Source: Aurantiacibacter zhengii (GTDB lineage: Bacteria; Pseudomonadota; Alphaproteobacteria; Sphingomonadales; Sphingomonadaceae). From it: DNA of 64,000 nt. The stretch spans positions 1 to 64,000 of the forward strand of contig NZ_QXFL01000003.1 of assembly GCF_003584125.1 (NCBI RefSeq). Direction: 5' to 3'. Under the pieces are notes generated by a model. The model made no database searches and had not been told where the DNA came from. It worked only from the letters and a program-made list of their open reading frames with translations. This document shows, piece by piece, positions 44,846-54,582 of the stretch. Position numbers and translations under genes: made by a program. Position 1 is the stretch's first letter, and every line of letters starts with the position of its first letter.

Positions 44846-46566
44846 GGCTCGCCCACCAGCACCACGCCTTCGCGGCGCGGATCGTAACCGCCGTCGACGC
44901 GGCCATCGCGTATCAGCACGGCGTGGACCCCGGAATCCTCTCCCTGGCCGGGTTCGAGATCGATCCCCCGCTCGGCCAGCCCCGCGACGATGGCAGGGTC
45001 GAAGGCGCTCACTTCGCCGCCGATACGGTTACCGCGCGCAACAAGGTTGGGCAGCGCCAGTGCCTGCTGCATCGGCAGCCCCCAGTCGACGGCACCGACG
45101 AGCGTCTTGCCGACATAGGCAGGGATCGAGTTGCCTCCGGCAGAGCCGATAGCCCCGGCGAACCTACCGTCTGCATCGAGCAGGATCAGCGGCACCATGG
45201 AGGAGCGCGGCCGCTTGCCCGGAGCCACGGCATTGGGGGCTTCGTCGCCGCCCGGCTGCAAGGGATTGAAGGCGAAATCGGTCAACTGGTTGTTGAGGAA
45301 AAACCCGTCGACCATGCGGCCGGTGCCGAAAATGGATTCCACCGTGGTGGTGATCGACAGTACGTTGCCGTGCCGGTCGCGCACGATGAAATGCGAAGTT
45401 CCAGCGGGTTCGTGGGTCAGGTCTTCCATTGCGAGATCCGCCCCTTGCGGCCGGCCCGGCTCGACATTCTCGGCGGCGGCGGGGCCGATCAGTGCGGCAC
45501 GGGCATCGAGGTATACCGGATCGAGCAGGCCCTCCACCGGTACGTCCACGAAATCGCCATCGCCGAAATAGGCGTCGCGGTCGGCATACATCAGGCGGCT
45601 GGCCTCGGCGAACAGATACCATGAGCGCGGATCCTGCGGCCCCAGCGAGGCGATCTCGGTGCGCTCCAGCAATGCCAGCAGTTCCAGCATGGCCGCGCCA
45701 CTGGACGGCGGCGGCGGCGCGCAGACGCGGTACACGCGCCATGCGTTGCACACCGGCTCCCGCTTTATCGGACGATAGTTCGCAAGGTCCGCCATGGTCA
45801 TCGTGCCACCGCGCGGCGCGGCGCGGGTCCGCTGGACGATCTGCGCTGCCGTGCTGCCTTCGTAGAGTGCCGATATGCCGTTGGCAGAGAGGCGGCGGAG
45901 GAAATCGGCGTAGGCCGGGTTTCGCAACCGGTCACCCTCCTGCATCCGCGTACCGTCGGGGCGGGCGAAATAGGCGGCGGCATCGGGCTGCGACAGTTGC
46001 GGGAAATCGCGCGACAGGAACCGCCCCAGCCGCGGTGTGATCACGAACCCCTCCTCGGCAGTGCGGATCGCATCGTCGAACAGGCCGTCCCAGGCCAGCG
46101 CGCCGTGTTCGTCGTGCAACATGGCGAGGGCCGCGACCGCGCCGGGAACTCCGGTGGCGCGACCGCTCACCACAGCCTCGCGATAGCCCAGCGGCTCTCC
46201 GTCCGTGTCGAGGAACATCGTGCGGCTGGCCTGCGCAGGCGCGGTTTCGCGCCCGTCGTAGATGATGACCTCGCCCGTCACGGCGTCGTAGTAGTTGAGG
46301 AACGCGCCGCCCCCCATGCCCGAACTTTGCGGCTCCACCAGCGAGAGCATGGACTGGACCGCCAGCGCCGCGTCGGCCGCGTTGCCGCCGTTTTCCAGCA
46401 ACGCCATTCCCGCCTCTGCGGCCAGCGGGTTTGCCGCGATCACGAAAGGCGCGACTTCGCTTTGCTCGGCGAAAGATGTTCCGGCTGTTTCGGCGGGGCC
46501 GGGGACAGTAGTGCAGGAAGCGAGGGCGAGAGCGGCGGCAGCGGCGCAAAGGCGGATAAGCGACAT
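44842..46566 (-). CDS. ggt: Gamma-glutamyltransferase
   Basis: A 574-residue Ntn-hydrolase proenzyme that cleaves the gamma-glutamyl bond of glutathione in the periplasm. It starts with a lipoprotein-type signal (ALALASC), then has ENGGNAADAALAVQSML and SSGMGGGAFLNYYDA. The autoprocessing Thr is in PAGTSHFIVRDRHGNVLS, and the small subunit ends with a GSAGGNSIPAY motif. The processing site and key residues are present. Convergent with pyrD. Confidence 0.94.
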   Translation of the reverse strand: MSLIRLCAAAAALALASCTTVPGPAETAGTSFAEQSEVAPFVIAANPLAAEAGMALLENGGNAADAALAVQSMLSLVEPQSSGMGGGAFLNYYDAVTGEVIIYDGRETAPAQASRTMFLDTDGEPLGYREAVVSGRATGVPGAVAALAMLHDEHGALAWDGLFDDAIRTAEEGFVITPRLGRFLSRDFPQLSQPDAAAYFARPDGTRMQEGDRLRNPAYADFLRRLSANGISALYEGSTAAQIVQRTRAAPRGGTMTMADLANYRPIKREPVCNAWRVYRVCAPPPPSSGAAMLELLALLERTEIASLGPQDPRSWYLFAEASRLMYADRDAYFGDGDFVDVPVEGLLDPVYLDARAALIGPAAAENVEPGRPQGADLAMEDLTHEPAGTSHFIVRDRHGNVLSITTTVESIFGTGRMVDGFFLNNQLTDFAFNPLQPGGDEAPNAVAPGKRPRSSMVPLILLDADGRFAGAIGSAGGNSIPAYVGKTLVGAVDWGLPMQQALALPNLVARGNRIGGEVSAFDPAIVAGLAERGIDLEPGQGEDSGVHAVLIRDGRVDGGYDPRREGVVLVGEP

Positions 46567-46708
46567 GCCGCAAGGCTTTAGAGGCGCGTGGCCGGGCTGG
46601 CAATGAAGCAGGCTTGCCCCCCGCGCCCGCGCCGCCTAACTCCGCTGTTCATGCCATAAGCCGCGCCGGAACCATAACGATGGTCGGCAGCAAGGGAGAG
46701 CCGAGCGA

Positions 46709-48505
46709 ATGCAACTCGCAGATATCGACCACGCCAGCAGTCTTGTCGCGCTGTTTTTGCAACGGGCCGACGAGCGCGGCGACAAGCCATTCCTGACGGC
46801 CAAGATCGATGGCACCTGGACCTCGATGTCGTACGCCGAGGCCGCCGAGAAGGTGTGCCTGATGGCGGAAAACCTTCGCAAGCTGGGCCTGCGCGATGGC
46901 GACCGGGTGGTAATCGTGGCGGAAAACCGCCCGGAATGGTGCATTGCCGATCTCGCCATCATGGCGGCGGGCTGCATCACCACGCCTGCCTACACCACCA
47001 ATACGGAGCGCGATCACGCCCATATTCTCGACGATTCGGGCGCCAGCGCAGTGGTTCTGGGCAATGCGAAACTCGCGAAACCGCTATTCCGCGCGATCAT
47101 GAAGACCGGGCGCGGGAAGAAGGTGATCGCGGTTGATCCGATTTCCTCGGCACAGAGCGGCAGTATCGAACTGACCAGCTGGGGTGATGTAACCAGCGGT
47201 GACGCAGTGCAGGCGCGCGAAGCGGTGGAGTCGCGCATCGCGGGCTTCAAGCGCGAGGACATGGCTTGCATCATCTACACCAGCGGCACCAGCGGCGCGC
47301 CGCGCGGTGTGATGCTGCACCACGGGGCCATCCTGCACAACGTGGCCGCCGCCGCGCACGTGATCGAGGGCGATTTCGGTTGGGAGGAGGAACGCTTCCT
47401 GTCCTTCCTGCCGCTGAGCCATGCCTTCGAACACACGGCCGGCTTCTACCTGCCCTTGGGGCTGGGGGCCGACATCTGGTTTTCCGAAGGGCTCGACAAG
47501 CTGTCCAGCAACCTCGAGGAAGCGCGTCCCACCATTATGGTGGTCGTGCCTCGCCTGTTCGAAGTGCTGCGCACCAAGATGATGAAGGCGATCGAGAAGC
47601 AGGGGAAGCTCGCCAACTTCCTGCTTGGCCGGGCGCTGGTGCTGGGCGAGAAACAGGTGAAAGGCCGCACCGGCGTGATGAGCGCGATAGACGAGGCGCT
47701 ACTCTCGGCCACCCTGCGCCCGAAGATCAAGGAACGCTTTGGCGGACGGGTGAAGGCCCTCGTTTCCGGCGGCGCGCCGCTCAACCCCGAAGTCGGCGGG
47801 TTCTTCCAGGCTATGGGGCTCACCATGCTACAGGGTTACGGCCAGACGGAGAGCGCTCCGGTGATCGCCTGCAACTATCCCAGCGCCGGCATCAAGCTCG
47901 ACACCGTGGGTCCGCCGCTGCGCGGCGTGGAAGTGAAGATCGCCGAGGATGGCGAGATCCTCGTGCGCGGCGAACTGGTGATGAAGGGTTACTGGCAACG
48001 GCCCGACGATACTGAGAACACCCTGCGCGATGGCTGGCTCCATACCGGTGATGTGGGGCATATCGACAAGAAGGGCCGGATCAAGATAACCGACCGCAAG
48101 AAGGACATCATCGTCAACGACAAGGGCGACAATGTCGCCCCGCAGAAACTGGAGGGTATGCTCACCCTGCAGCCCGAGATCAGCCAGGCAATGGTTTCCG
48201 GCGACAAGAAGCCGTACATGGTCGCGCTGATCGTGCCCGATGCCGAATGGGCGGTGCAATGGTCGCGCGACAACGGCCAGCAGTTCGACATGGCCGCGCT
48301 ACAGGACCTGCCCGCCTTCCGTGCTGCCATCAAGACAGCGATAGACCGGACGAACGAGGATCTCTCGGTGATCGAGAAGGTGCGCAAGTTCGTGCTGGCG
48401 GACGAACCTTTCACCGTGGACAACGACATGATGACGCCCACGATGAAGATCCGCCGCATGCAGATCCGCGAAAATTACCAGGATCGGCTCGACGCGCTTT
48501 ATTGA
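46709..48505 (+). CDS. AMP-dependent synthetase, long-chain-fatty-acid-CoA ligase type
   Basis: A 598-residue acyl-adenylate-forming enzyme that activates fatty acids to acyl-CoA. The AMP-binding signature is IIYTSGTSGAPRGVML; later motifs are YGQTESAPV, GWLHTGDVGHIDKKGRIKI and TDRKKDIIVNDKGDNVAP. The length and the C-terminal region fit the FAA1/FadD15-like subgroup. GGGAGAG lies upstream of the ATG. The chain-length preference cannot be read from sequence. Confidence 0.92.
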   Translation: MQLADIDHASSLVALFLQRADERGDKPFLTAKIDGTWTSMSYAEAAEKVCLMAENLRKLGLRDGDRVVIVAENRPEWCIADLAIMAAGCITTPAYTTNTERDHAHILDDSGASAVVLGNAKLAKPLFRAIMKTGRGKKVIAVDPISSAQSGSIELTSWGDVTSGDAVQAREAVESRIAGFKREDMACIIYTSGTSGAPRGVMLHHGAILHNVAAAAHVIEGDFGWEEERFLSFLPLSHAFEHTAGFYLPLGLGADIWFSEGLDKLSSNLEEARPTIMVVVPRLFEVLRTKMMKAIEKQGKLANFLLGRALVLGEKQVKGRTGVMSAIDEALLSATLRPKIKERFGGRVKALVSGGAPLNPEVGGFFQAMGLTMLQGYGQTESAPVIACNYPSAGIKLDTVGPPLRGVEVKIAEDGEILVRGELVMKGYWQRPDDTENTLRDGWLHTGDVGHIDKKGRIKITDRKKDIIVNDKGDNVAPQKLEGMLTLQPEISQAMVSGDKKPYMVALIVPDAEWAVQWSRDNGQQFDMAALQDLPAFRAAIKTAIDRTNEDLSVIEKVRKFVLADEPFTVDNDMMTPTMKIRRMQIRENYQDRLDALY

Positions 48506-48519
48506 TGGGGCGCCCGGGG

Positions 48520-49050
48520 TCAGGCGGCCTCGACCTCGATTCTTTCCGGGAAGAACGCCGGTTCCTTGCGCGACCAGGCGGGCGCCGTGGCGGCTGCCTC
48601 GCTCAGGCTTTGCAACAGCATGCGGCGGCGTTCGGGGCGGATTTGTGGCAGTGCGGCCGCAGCGCAGAACGCTGCAGGAAGGAACGGCCGCACTGCAGCG
48701 CCAAGCAGGCGCTCATAGAGAAAACGGTAGGCGGAGAAGCTGTCCAGCCGCTCCATCGCAAGATCTTGCGCCGAAATGCGCAGCAGCGTGCCCATCAACC
48801 CTTCAATCCCGTCGAAGGTGTCACCGCCCGGAATCATCGCCCGCAGGTGCTTCAGTTCGCGATAGGCAAGGTACTGGCCGCGGATGGCGCGCTTGTCGTC
48901 GGCGCAAACACTCCACGTCTTGAAGGCATCGCACCGGCTCAGCGCAATATCGAGCGAGCGTTCGATGAATTCCTGCTCGTATTCGGCGAAACCGGCGAAC
49001 TCGCGCATTTCGGCGATGGTGAGGGAGAACGTCTTCGATTCGTGACCCAT
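48520..49050 (-). CDS. Hypothetical protein
   Basis: A 176-residue soluble, helix-rich protein with no recognised domain. The N-terminal half has acidic and aromatic residues (EYEQEFIERSLDIAL, KTWSVCADDKRAIRGQYLAYR), and the C-terminal half is Ala- and Arg-rich. It is convergent with the acyl-CoA ligase gene (14 bases apart). It could be a lineage-specific protein. Confidence 0.6.
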   Translation of the reverse strand: MGHESKTFSLTIAEMREFAGFAEYEQEFIERSLDIALSRCDAFKTWSVCADDKRAIRGQYLAYRELKHLRAMIPGGDTFDGIEGLMGTLLRISAQDLAMERLDSFSAYRFLYERLLGAAVRPFLPAAFCAAAALPQIRPERRRMLLQSLSEAAATAPAWSRKEPAFFPERIEVEAA

Positions 49051-49172
49051 GATCAGCCTTTCCTTGCGGTGTCAGGGAAAGGTGTGCGCGCGTATGGTTA
49101 ATATAATGTGAGATGTCCGACGGATTAGCACCAGGCGCGTAGTTGTTCGTGCGGCAAGAGCACCAGGGCCAG

Positions 49173-50159
49173 CTATATCAATCCGGCCAGGGGCGAGCTT
49201 GGATCGGCATATTTGCGCCGCCCCATGCGGCCTGCAAGATAAGCCTCACGCCCGGCCTCCACGGCCAGCTTCATCGCGCGGGCCATGCGGATCGGGTCCT
49301 TGGCCTCGGCGATGGCGGTGTTCATCAGAACGCCGTCGCAGCCCAGTTCCATGGCGACCGCGGCATCGGAGGCGGTGCCGACACCCGCATCCACCAATAC
49401 CGGGACGCTGGCACCTTCCACAATCAGGCGGATCGTCACCCGGTTCTGGATGCCCAGCCCCGAGCCGATCGGCGCACCAAGGGGCATGATGGCGACGGCC
49501 CCTGCGTCCTCCAATTGCTTCGCGGCGATGGGGTCGTCGGTGCAGTAGACCATCGGCTTGAAGCCTTCGTTCGCCAGGACTTCGCAGGCGCGGATGGTTT
49601 CGACCATGTTGGGATAGAGCGTCTTCGCTTCACCCAGCACTTCCAGTTTCACCAGGTCCCAGCCGCCCGCCTCGCGAGCCAGCCGCAGGGTGCGGATTGC
49701 GTCTTCGGCGGTGAAACATCCCGCAGTGTTGGGCAGGTAGGTCACCTTCTTCGGGTCGATATGGTCCATCAGCACCGGCTGGCTGGGGTCCGAAATGTTG
49801 ACCCGGCGCACGGCGACAGTCACGATCTCGGCCCCTGCCGCCTCGACCGCCGCGGCGTTCTGCGCGAAATCCTTGTACTTGCCCGTACCCACGATCAGGC
49901 GGCTGGTGAAGCGGTGCCCCGCCACTTCCCAGCTGTCGTCCTGAGCGCCGGAGCCGCCGCCGACGAAGTGCACGATTTCCAGCTGGTCACCGTCGGAAAG
50001 GGCAGTCTGCTCCAGCGAAGAGCGGGGAGCGATTTCGCCATTGTGCTCGACGGCCACCTTCTCGGGCATGAGCCCCAGTTCGCGCACGAGCGCGGCAATG
50101 GTGGTGGCCTGTGTGCGACGGGTGTCGCCGTTGACTGTAAGGGAGATTGGCTGGGTCAT
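49173..50159 (-). CDS. thiG: ThiS-ThiG fusion: sulfur carrier plus thiazole synthase
   Basis: A 328-residue protein joining two steps of thiamine thiazole synthesis. Residues 1-69 are ThiS ([12 protein letters not shown], ending IVHFVGGGS with the Gly-Gly that normally ends free ThiS). Residues about 77-328 are the ThiG barrel, with the Schiff-base Lys region [27 protein letters not shown] and a C-terminal phosphate-binding [20 protein letters not shown]. The ThiS Gly-Gly is internal, so it must be processed or act in an unusual way. No TPP riboswitch is seen; the upstream MerC gene is only 22 bases away. Confidence 0.93.
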   Translation of the reverse strand: MTQPISLTVNGDTRRTQATTIAALVRELGLMPEKVAVEHNGEIAPRSSLEQTALSDGDQLEIVHFVGGGSGAQDDSWEVAGHRFTSRLIVGTGKYKDFAQNAAAVEAAGAEIVTVAVRRVNISDPSQPVLMDHIDPKKVTYLPNTAGCFTAEDAIRTLRLAREAGGWDLVKLEVLGEAKTLYPNMVETIRACEVLANEGFKPMVYCTDDPIAAKQLEDAGAVAIMPLGAPIGSGLGIQNRVTIRLIVEGASVPVLVDAGVGTASDAAVAMELGCDGVLMNTAIAEAKDPIRMARAMKLAVEAGREAYLAGRMGRRKYADPSSPLAGLI

Positions 50160-50181
50160 CACCCACGCCACATAGAGCCTG

Positions 50182-50550
50182 TCAGGCGTGGCGCAAGTTG
50201 AGGATGTGGCCTGCTGCCACCAGCGTAACCCCGATCATGGTCAGCACCGCCTCCTCGAAACCGTGGCCTACGGCCAGCGCGCCGCCCATGAAGGTGAGGC
50301 CGGTCATCGCCACCACGAAGGGTCCGGCCCGGCGATGGCGCAAGGCGCCAACGCCGATAGCCACGCCCGCGATGATCGTGGCCAGCAACAGCCCCCAGCG
50401 ATGGAGGTCGGGATCGAGCAGGAACGTGCCGCCAAACCCCAGACCGGCAACCAGCACGAGCCCGAGAACGCAGTGCACGAGGCACAGCGCGGACAGCATG
50501 ACGCCGGCACGGTCTAGTCGACCGCGAATCCAGGGGTTGATCGAGCCCAT
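50182..50550 (-). CDS. MerC-domain membrane protein
   Basis: A 122-residue membrane protein of the MerC family with four hydrophobic helices and the metal-binding-type Cys pair region in [12 protein letters not shown]. MerC proteins import mercuric ions, but many alphaproteobacterial members sit in zinc-regulated genes. The start was set at ATG 50550 because a start at 50586 would place the Zur-like box inside the coding sequence. The thiSG gene follows 22 bases downstream on the same strand. Confidence 0.8.
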   Translation of the reverse strand: MGSINPWIRGRLDRAGVMLSALCLVHCVLGLVLVAGLGFGGTFLLDPDLHRWGLLLATIIAGVAIGVGALRHRRAGPFVVAMTGLTFMGGALAVGHGFEEAVLTMIGVTLVAAGHILNLRHA

Positions 50551-50562
50551 GCGCAACCATCT

Positions 50563-50579
50563 ATGTAACGTCATAACAT
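50563..50579 (-). promoter_or_regulatory. Zur-like box upstream of the MerC-domain gene
   Basis: The 17 bases ATGTAACGTCATAACAT match 12 of 16 scoring positions of the E. coli Zur core ATGTTATANTATAACAT, and the outer ATGT/ACAT arms are symmetric. It ends 13 bases before the chosen start codon. A Fur-family regulator with a related site is an alternative. Confidence 0.45.
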
Positions 50580-50686
50580 TGCGCAAGGGGTGAGCGACGA
50601 TTCCCTGTCACATTTTGTGCCGCTGTGCGAAGCCTGCACCAAGGCCCCGCTTGCGAATCCCTGCGCAAAGTTGCAAATCGCGCCCC

Positions 50687-51745
50687 ATGGTCGCCGCCTC
50701 AGCAACTTCCGCAAGTTCCGTTACCGCCGCTTCACCGCGCCCGCTGGCGCTGGCGCGCTGGCTGTTCGCGGTGGCGACGCTCGTACTGGTGATGGTTGTC
50801 GTGGGCGGTATCACCAGGCTGACCGAGAGCGGGCTGTCGATCACGCACTGGAGCCCGGTCAGCGGCGCCCTGCCCCCGCTCAGCGAAGCGGACTGGCAGG
50901 CAGAGTTCGACCTCTACAAGCAGACCGGCGAATACCGGAACGTCAGCGGCCCGGCAGGGATGGACCTGGCCGCGTTCAAGTTCATCTTCTTCTGGGAATG
51001 GTTCCACCGCCTGCTTGGCCGTGTGATCGGACTGGCCTTTGCCTTGCCGCTAGCCTGGTTCTGGCTGCGCGGCGCGATACCGGCTGGATACAAACCGCGC
51101 CTGCTGGCACTTCTCGCTCTGGGCGGGCTGCAGGGGGCGTTCGGCTGGTTCATGGTTCGCTCCGGCCTCGGCACGGAGATGACCGACGTTTCGCACTTCT
51201 GGCTTTCGATCCATCTGCTGACAGCTTTCTTCACGCTCGGCGGTCTGGTGTGGACGGCGCTCGACCTGCGCCAGCTCGATAGACAGGGGCACGGAACGCC
51301 AGCGCGGTTCACTGGCCTCGCCCTCGCTGTCGCGGTGATCCTGTTCCTGCAACTGCTCATGGGAGCATGGGTGGCCGGCCTCAACGCAGGGCTTGCCTCC
51401 GACACCTGGCCGCTGATGCAGGATCGCCTGGTGCCCGAGATCGATTGGTCGAACGGCGTGGTCTGGACCTTCACGCACGATCCGTTCTGGCTCCACTTCG
51501 TCCATCGCTGGTGGGCGTGGGTCGCGGTGGCGGCACTGGTGATCATGGCGCGGCAGGTGAAGCCGCTGGACCGGCGCGCCTCGATCGCGATCCACTCCGC
51601 ATTCGGCGTGCAGATCCTGCTGGGTATCGCCACGGTCATGACGGGCGTGGCGCTGTGGCTGGCCGTGGCACACCAGTTGGTCGGTGCGCTGCTGGTGGGT
51701 GCCTTCGCCTGGGGCGCGCACGTACTGGGCAGGCAGGCGCGATGA
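50687..51745 (+). CDS. ctaA: Heme A synthase (COX15/CtaA family)
   Basis: A 352-residue inner membrane monooxygenase that oxidises heme O to heme A for cytochrome oxidase. Eight hydrophobic segments carry conserved histidines in EWFHRLLGR, SHFWLSIHLL, FVHRWWAW and VAHQLVG. The N-terminal part has RLTESGLSITHWSPVSGALPP. The class 2 type without the periplasmic Cys pair fits alphaproteobacteria. An open frame reaches 72 bases upstream, but the ATG chosen gives the normal N-terminus. It overlaps cutA by four bases. Confidence 0.93.
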   Translation: MVAASATSASSVTAASPRPLALARWLFAVATLVLVMVVVGGITRLTESGLSITHWSPVSGALPPLSEADWQAEFDLYKQTGEYRNVSGPAGMDLAAFKFIFFWEWFHRLLGRVIGLAFALPLAWFWLRGAIPAGYKPRLLALLALGGLQGAFGWFMVRSGLGTEMTDVSHFWLSIHLLTAFFTLGGLVWTALDLRQLDRQGHGTPARFTGLALAVAVILFLQLLMGAWVAGLNAGLASDTWPLMQDRLVPEIDWSNGVVWTFTHDPFWLHFVHRWWAWVAVAALVIMARQVKPLDRRASIAIHSAFGVQILLGIATVMTGVALWLAVAHQLVGALLVGAFAWGAHVLGRQAR

Positions 51746-52089
51746 GTTCGCAGCATACCTTTGGGGCTGCGCTGATCTGGAGTCCGTTCGGGGATGCCGA
51801 GCAAGCGCGGGAGGTGGCCAGCACGCTGCTGGAGGAAGGCCTCGTAGGCTGTGCAAACATCCTGCCGCAAATGCTTTCGGTCTTCCGCCATGAAGGGCAG
51901 GTGCAGTCGTCTGCCGAGGTGGGCGTACTGTTCAAGACGAACGGTGCCTTGCTGGAAGCCGCGACGCAGCGTCTCGCCCAGTTGCATCCTTACGATACGC
52001 CCGCAATCTGCGGCTGGATGGCGGATTCCGCGCCGGAGGCGACCCGGGAATGGCTGGCCGAACTGTCGCCGGGCGGGGAACGGCAATGA
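51742..52089 (+). CDS. cutA: Divalent cation tolerance protein CutA
   Basis: A 115-residue small trimeric protein linked to copper tolerance. The family core is present: GDAEQAREVASTLLEEGLVGCANILPQ and HPYDTPAICGW. The start overlaps the heme A synthase stop and its stop overlaps the next gene start, each by four bases, so the three genes are one operon. The N-terminal start is firm because the open frame upstream runs through the ctaA coding sequence. Confidence 0.9.
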   Translation: MSSQHTFGAALIWSPFGDAEQAREVASTLLEEGLVGCANILPQMLSVFRHEGQVQSSAEVGVLFKTNGALLEAATQRLAQLHPYDTPAICGWMADSAPEATREWLAELSPGGERQ

Positions 52090-52817
52090 GCAGGACCGAC
52101 AGGCGCAGTGCGATGCTTCTGGCATTTGTAGCGGGCGTCGCTCCTGCACTGTGTGCAAACAGGGCCCTCGCCGCCCCACTGAGTGGCCTGATCGCTCCTC
52201 CCGACGGACCGATGCGCTATTCCCGAACGGTCGTGCGCCAACTGGCAGACGGTAGGGAATTTTCTGCCACGCGCGATTTCGCGGTGGCCTTTCGCCGGTT
52301 CGACGGCGGGTTCATGCTGAGCGGACAACAGACCGATGTACGGATCGAGGCGCCCGCCGCCTTGGAACAGTTCGTGCGAATCGAGCGAGAGCGCGACGAG
52401 AGCGGCTTGTTTCCCATCGCACTCGATGCGTTCGGCCAGATCCTCTCGACCCAAATAGCGCAGCCTGCCGGTCCTGATCTTCGACGCGCTGTCGGGGAGG
52501 CTCTTGCCCAGATCTCCAGCGACCATGCCAGCGCGGATGAGCGTGAACAGCTTGCGCGATATCTTTCGGCCCTGCAGATAGCTGGCAACCACGTGATCGC
52601 CTACCTGCCGACAGACCTGTTTGCCCCGGCATCCCTGTCCCGCCGCGACGAGCAGCGCGTTGATCTGCCCGGGGGTCTGCAGGGGACCGTGGAATCGGTT
52701 TTCGAATGCGAACGCGATGCAAGTACCGGCCTGATGCGCGCTGCCGCTCGCCGCATAGTGACGCTGGTTGAAGGCACGAGCCGCACGGTCCGCGAACACT
52801 GGAGCCTGACCCGCTGA
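52086..52817 (+). CDS. Exported hypothetical protein coupled to cutA
   Basis: A 243-residue protein with a signal peptide ending ANRALAA. The mature part has alternating beta strands and helices (MRYSRTVVRQLADGREFSAT, FDGGFMLSGQQTDVRIEAP) and a C-terminal FECERDASTGLMRAAARRIV. It starts with an ATGA overlap of cutA, so it belongs to the ctaA-cutA operon. I do not recognise a named family. Confidence 0.7.
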   Translation: MSRTDRRSAMLLAFVAGVAPALCANRALAAPLSGLIAPPDGPMRYSRTVVRQLADGREFSATRDFAVAFRRFDGGFMLSGQQTDVRIEAPAALEQFVRIERERDESGLFPIALDAFGQILSTQIAQPAGPDLRRAVGEALAQISSDHASADEREQLARYLSALQIAGNHVIAYLPTDLFAPASLSRRDEQRVDLPGGLQGTVESVFECERDASTGLMRAAARRIVTLVEGTSRTVREHWSLTR

Positions 52818-52993
52818 GACGCCGCAATATTGCCGACGGTATTATTTTACCTCCACGCTATGCCCCGGATTTGCTTGACTTGCGGCGGGTAAAGCGACAA
52901 ATGCCGCGCCTTCGCTGCCCTGGCAGATGGTGATTCTTCACCGCCTTCAGGTCAGCGGCGAATTTTCGCACTGATTTTTGAGGACATCCAGCC

Positions 52994-53473
52994 ATGAAGG
53001 CTCTGACGAAGACCACCCGGTCGATCAAGCCGGCCGAGGTCGAAAAGAAGTGGCACATCATCGACGCCGAAGGTCTCGTCGTCGGTCGCCTCGCTTCGAT
53101 CATCGCCAACATTCTGCGCGGCAAGCACAAGCCGATCTACACCCCTCACGTCGACTGCGGTGACCACGTCATCGTGATCAACGCCGACAAGGTGAAGTTC
53201 ACCGGCAACAAGGCCGCGAAGAAGATCTACTACAAGCACACCGGCTATGCCGGCGGCCTGAAGGAAGTTACCGCCGACAAGGTTCTGGCCGGTCGCTATC
53301 CCGAACGCGTGCTGGAAAAGGCCGTTGAGCGCATGATCCCCACGGGTCCGCTCGGCCGTGCGCAGATGAAGGCGCTGCACCTCTACAACGGCACCGAGCA
53401 CCCGCATGACGGCCAGAAGCCCGAAGTGCTCGACGTTGCCTCGATGAACCGCAAGAACAAGGTGTCCGCATAA
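52994..53473 (+). CDS. rplM: 50S ribosomal protein L13
   Basis: A 159-residue ribosomal protein. Landmarks are [41 protein letters not shown] and [15 protein letters not shown]. It is the first gene of the L13-S9 operon. The 176-base leader contains a short GGTGA-TTCT-TCACC hairpin and could host autoregulation, which is speculative. Confidence 0.97.
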   Translation: MKALTKTTRSIKPAEVEKKWHIIDAEGLVVGRLASIIANILRGKHKPIYTPHVDCGDHVIVINADKVKFTGNKAAKKIYYKHTGYAGGLKEVTADKVLAGRYPERVLEKAVERMIPTGPLGRAQMKALHLYNGTEHPHDGQKPEVLDVASMNRKNKVSA

Positions 53474-54003
53474 TGGCTACCGAAGACAACAACACCGCCA
53501 GCGATCTCGCTGACCTGAAGGACGTCGTCGGCGATGCTCCCGAAGCAGATGCCGATACCGGGAACGCCGAACCCAAGGCTCCGACCGCGCCCCTGCGCGA
53601 ACAGGAACTCGACGCCCAGGGCCGTGCCTACGCCACCGGTCGCCGCAAGGATGCCACCGCCCGCGTGTGGATCAAGCCCGGTACCGGCAAGGTGACCGTG
53701 AACGGCAAGGACCAGGAAGTGTACTTCGCCCGTCCGACGCTGCGTCTCGTGATCAACCAGCCGTTCACGATCTCTGACCGTGAAGGCCAGTATGACGTGG
53801 TTGCCACCTGTTCCGGCGGCGGCCTCTCCGGCCAGGCCGGCGCGGTGAAGCACGGCATCAGCCAGGCGCTGAGCAAGTTCGAGCCCGCGCTGCGCGGCAC
53901 GATCAAGGCAGCCGGTTTCCTCACCCGCGACAGCCGCGTGGTGGAACGCAAGAAGTACGGCCGCGCAAAGGCACGCCGCAGCTTCCAGTTCAGCAAGCGC
54001 TAA
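53473..54003 (+). CDS. rpsI: 30S ribosomal protein S9
   Basis: A 176-residue S9 with an acidic N-terminal extension of about 50 residues (rich in Asp, Glu and Ala) before the conserved core that starts [18 protein letters not shown]. The C-terminus ends [15 protein letters not shown], the expected basic tail reaching the P site. It overlaps rplM by one base (TAATG). The extension is common in alphaproteobacteria. Confidence 0.97.
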   Translation: MATEDNNTASDLADLKDVVGDAPEADADTGNAEPKAPTAPLREQELDAQGRAYATGRRKDATARVWIKPGTGKVTVNGKDQEVYFARPTLRLVINQPFTISDREGQYDVVATCSGGGLSGQAGAVKHGISQALSKFEPALRGTIKAAGFLTRDSRVVERKKYGRAKARRSFQFSKR

Positions 54004-54056
54004 GTCTCCGGGCGCTACCGCGCCTATCAAGAGTTTCCTCGACGGAGGAAAATACG

Positions 54057-54087
54057 AAGGGCGGCCCCCACGAAGGGTCGCCCTTTT
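54057..54087 (+). terminator. Terminator after rplM-rpsI
   Basis: The stem AAGGGCGGCC pairs with GGTCGCCCTT (one wobble pair) around a short loop, followed by TTTT. Confidence 0.75.
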
Positions 54088-54113
54088 CGCGTCTATCGAT
54101 GGGTTTCGAAGTC

Positions 54114-54494
54114 CTAGTGGACTTTCTGGCCTTCCAGCAGTGCATCGACTTCGCCCAGCAGGCTCTCGATGCTCAGCGGCTTGGCCAGATAGCCGCCTGC
54201 CCCTGCGCGGCGGATCCCTTCCTCGTCGCGCTTGCCGGCATAGGCGGTGATCGCGAGGATCGGGATGTGCTGCGTCTGCGGATTGCGCTTGATTTCCCGG
54301 ATCAGCTTGCGGCCACTGACGTGGGGCAGATGAATATCCATGGTGATGATATCGGGCGTGAAGCTGTCGACAGCGTCCAGCACGCGTGCACCATCGTCCA
54401 CGAGCATCAGCTCATAGCCGCGCTGCCTGAAGACGGCCTCGTAGAACATGCGGTTCAACAGGTCGTCCTCGACGATGAGGACCTTTGTCGCCAT
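54114..54494 (-). CDS. Single-domain response regulator (DivK-like)
   Basis: A 126-residue receiver domain without output domain. It has VLIVEDD at the N-terminus, the phospho-Asp in DIITMDIHLP, the Thr/Ala switch at AITAYAGKRDEEG, and the Lys in LAKPLS. The sequence style is close to DivK, the cell-cycle regulator of alphaproteobacteria, but no PleC/DivJ kinase lies nearby, so the name is not assigned. Confidence 0.85.
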   Translation of the reverse strand: MATKVLIVEDDLLNRMFYEAVFRQRGYELMLVDDGARVLDAVDSFTPDIITMDIHLPHVSGRKLIREIKRNPQTQHIPILAITAYAGKRDEEGIRRAGAGGYLAKPLSIESLLGEVDALLEGQKVH

Positions 54495-54582
54495 GACGGA
54501 ACTTTACGCGGTGAACTGCCAATTCGTGCCTATTGCTGCGACAAAATGGCCGGAAATAAGGACGAGTTGACGGGTTTGATGG

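Noticed and set aside
50160-50181. TPP riboswitch before thiSG
   Set aside because: Only 22 bases separate the gene from the upstream MerC gene, too few for the aptamer, and no thi-box sequence was seen.
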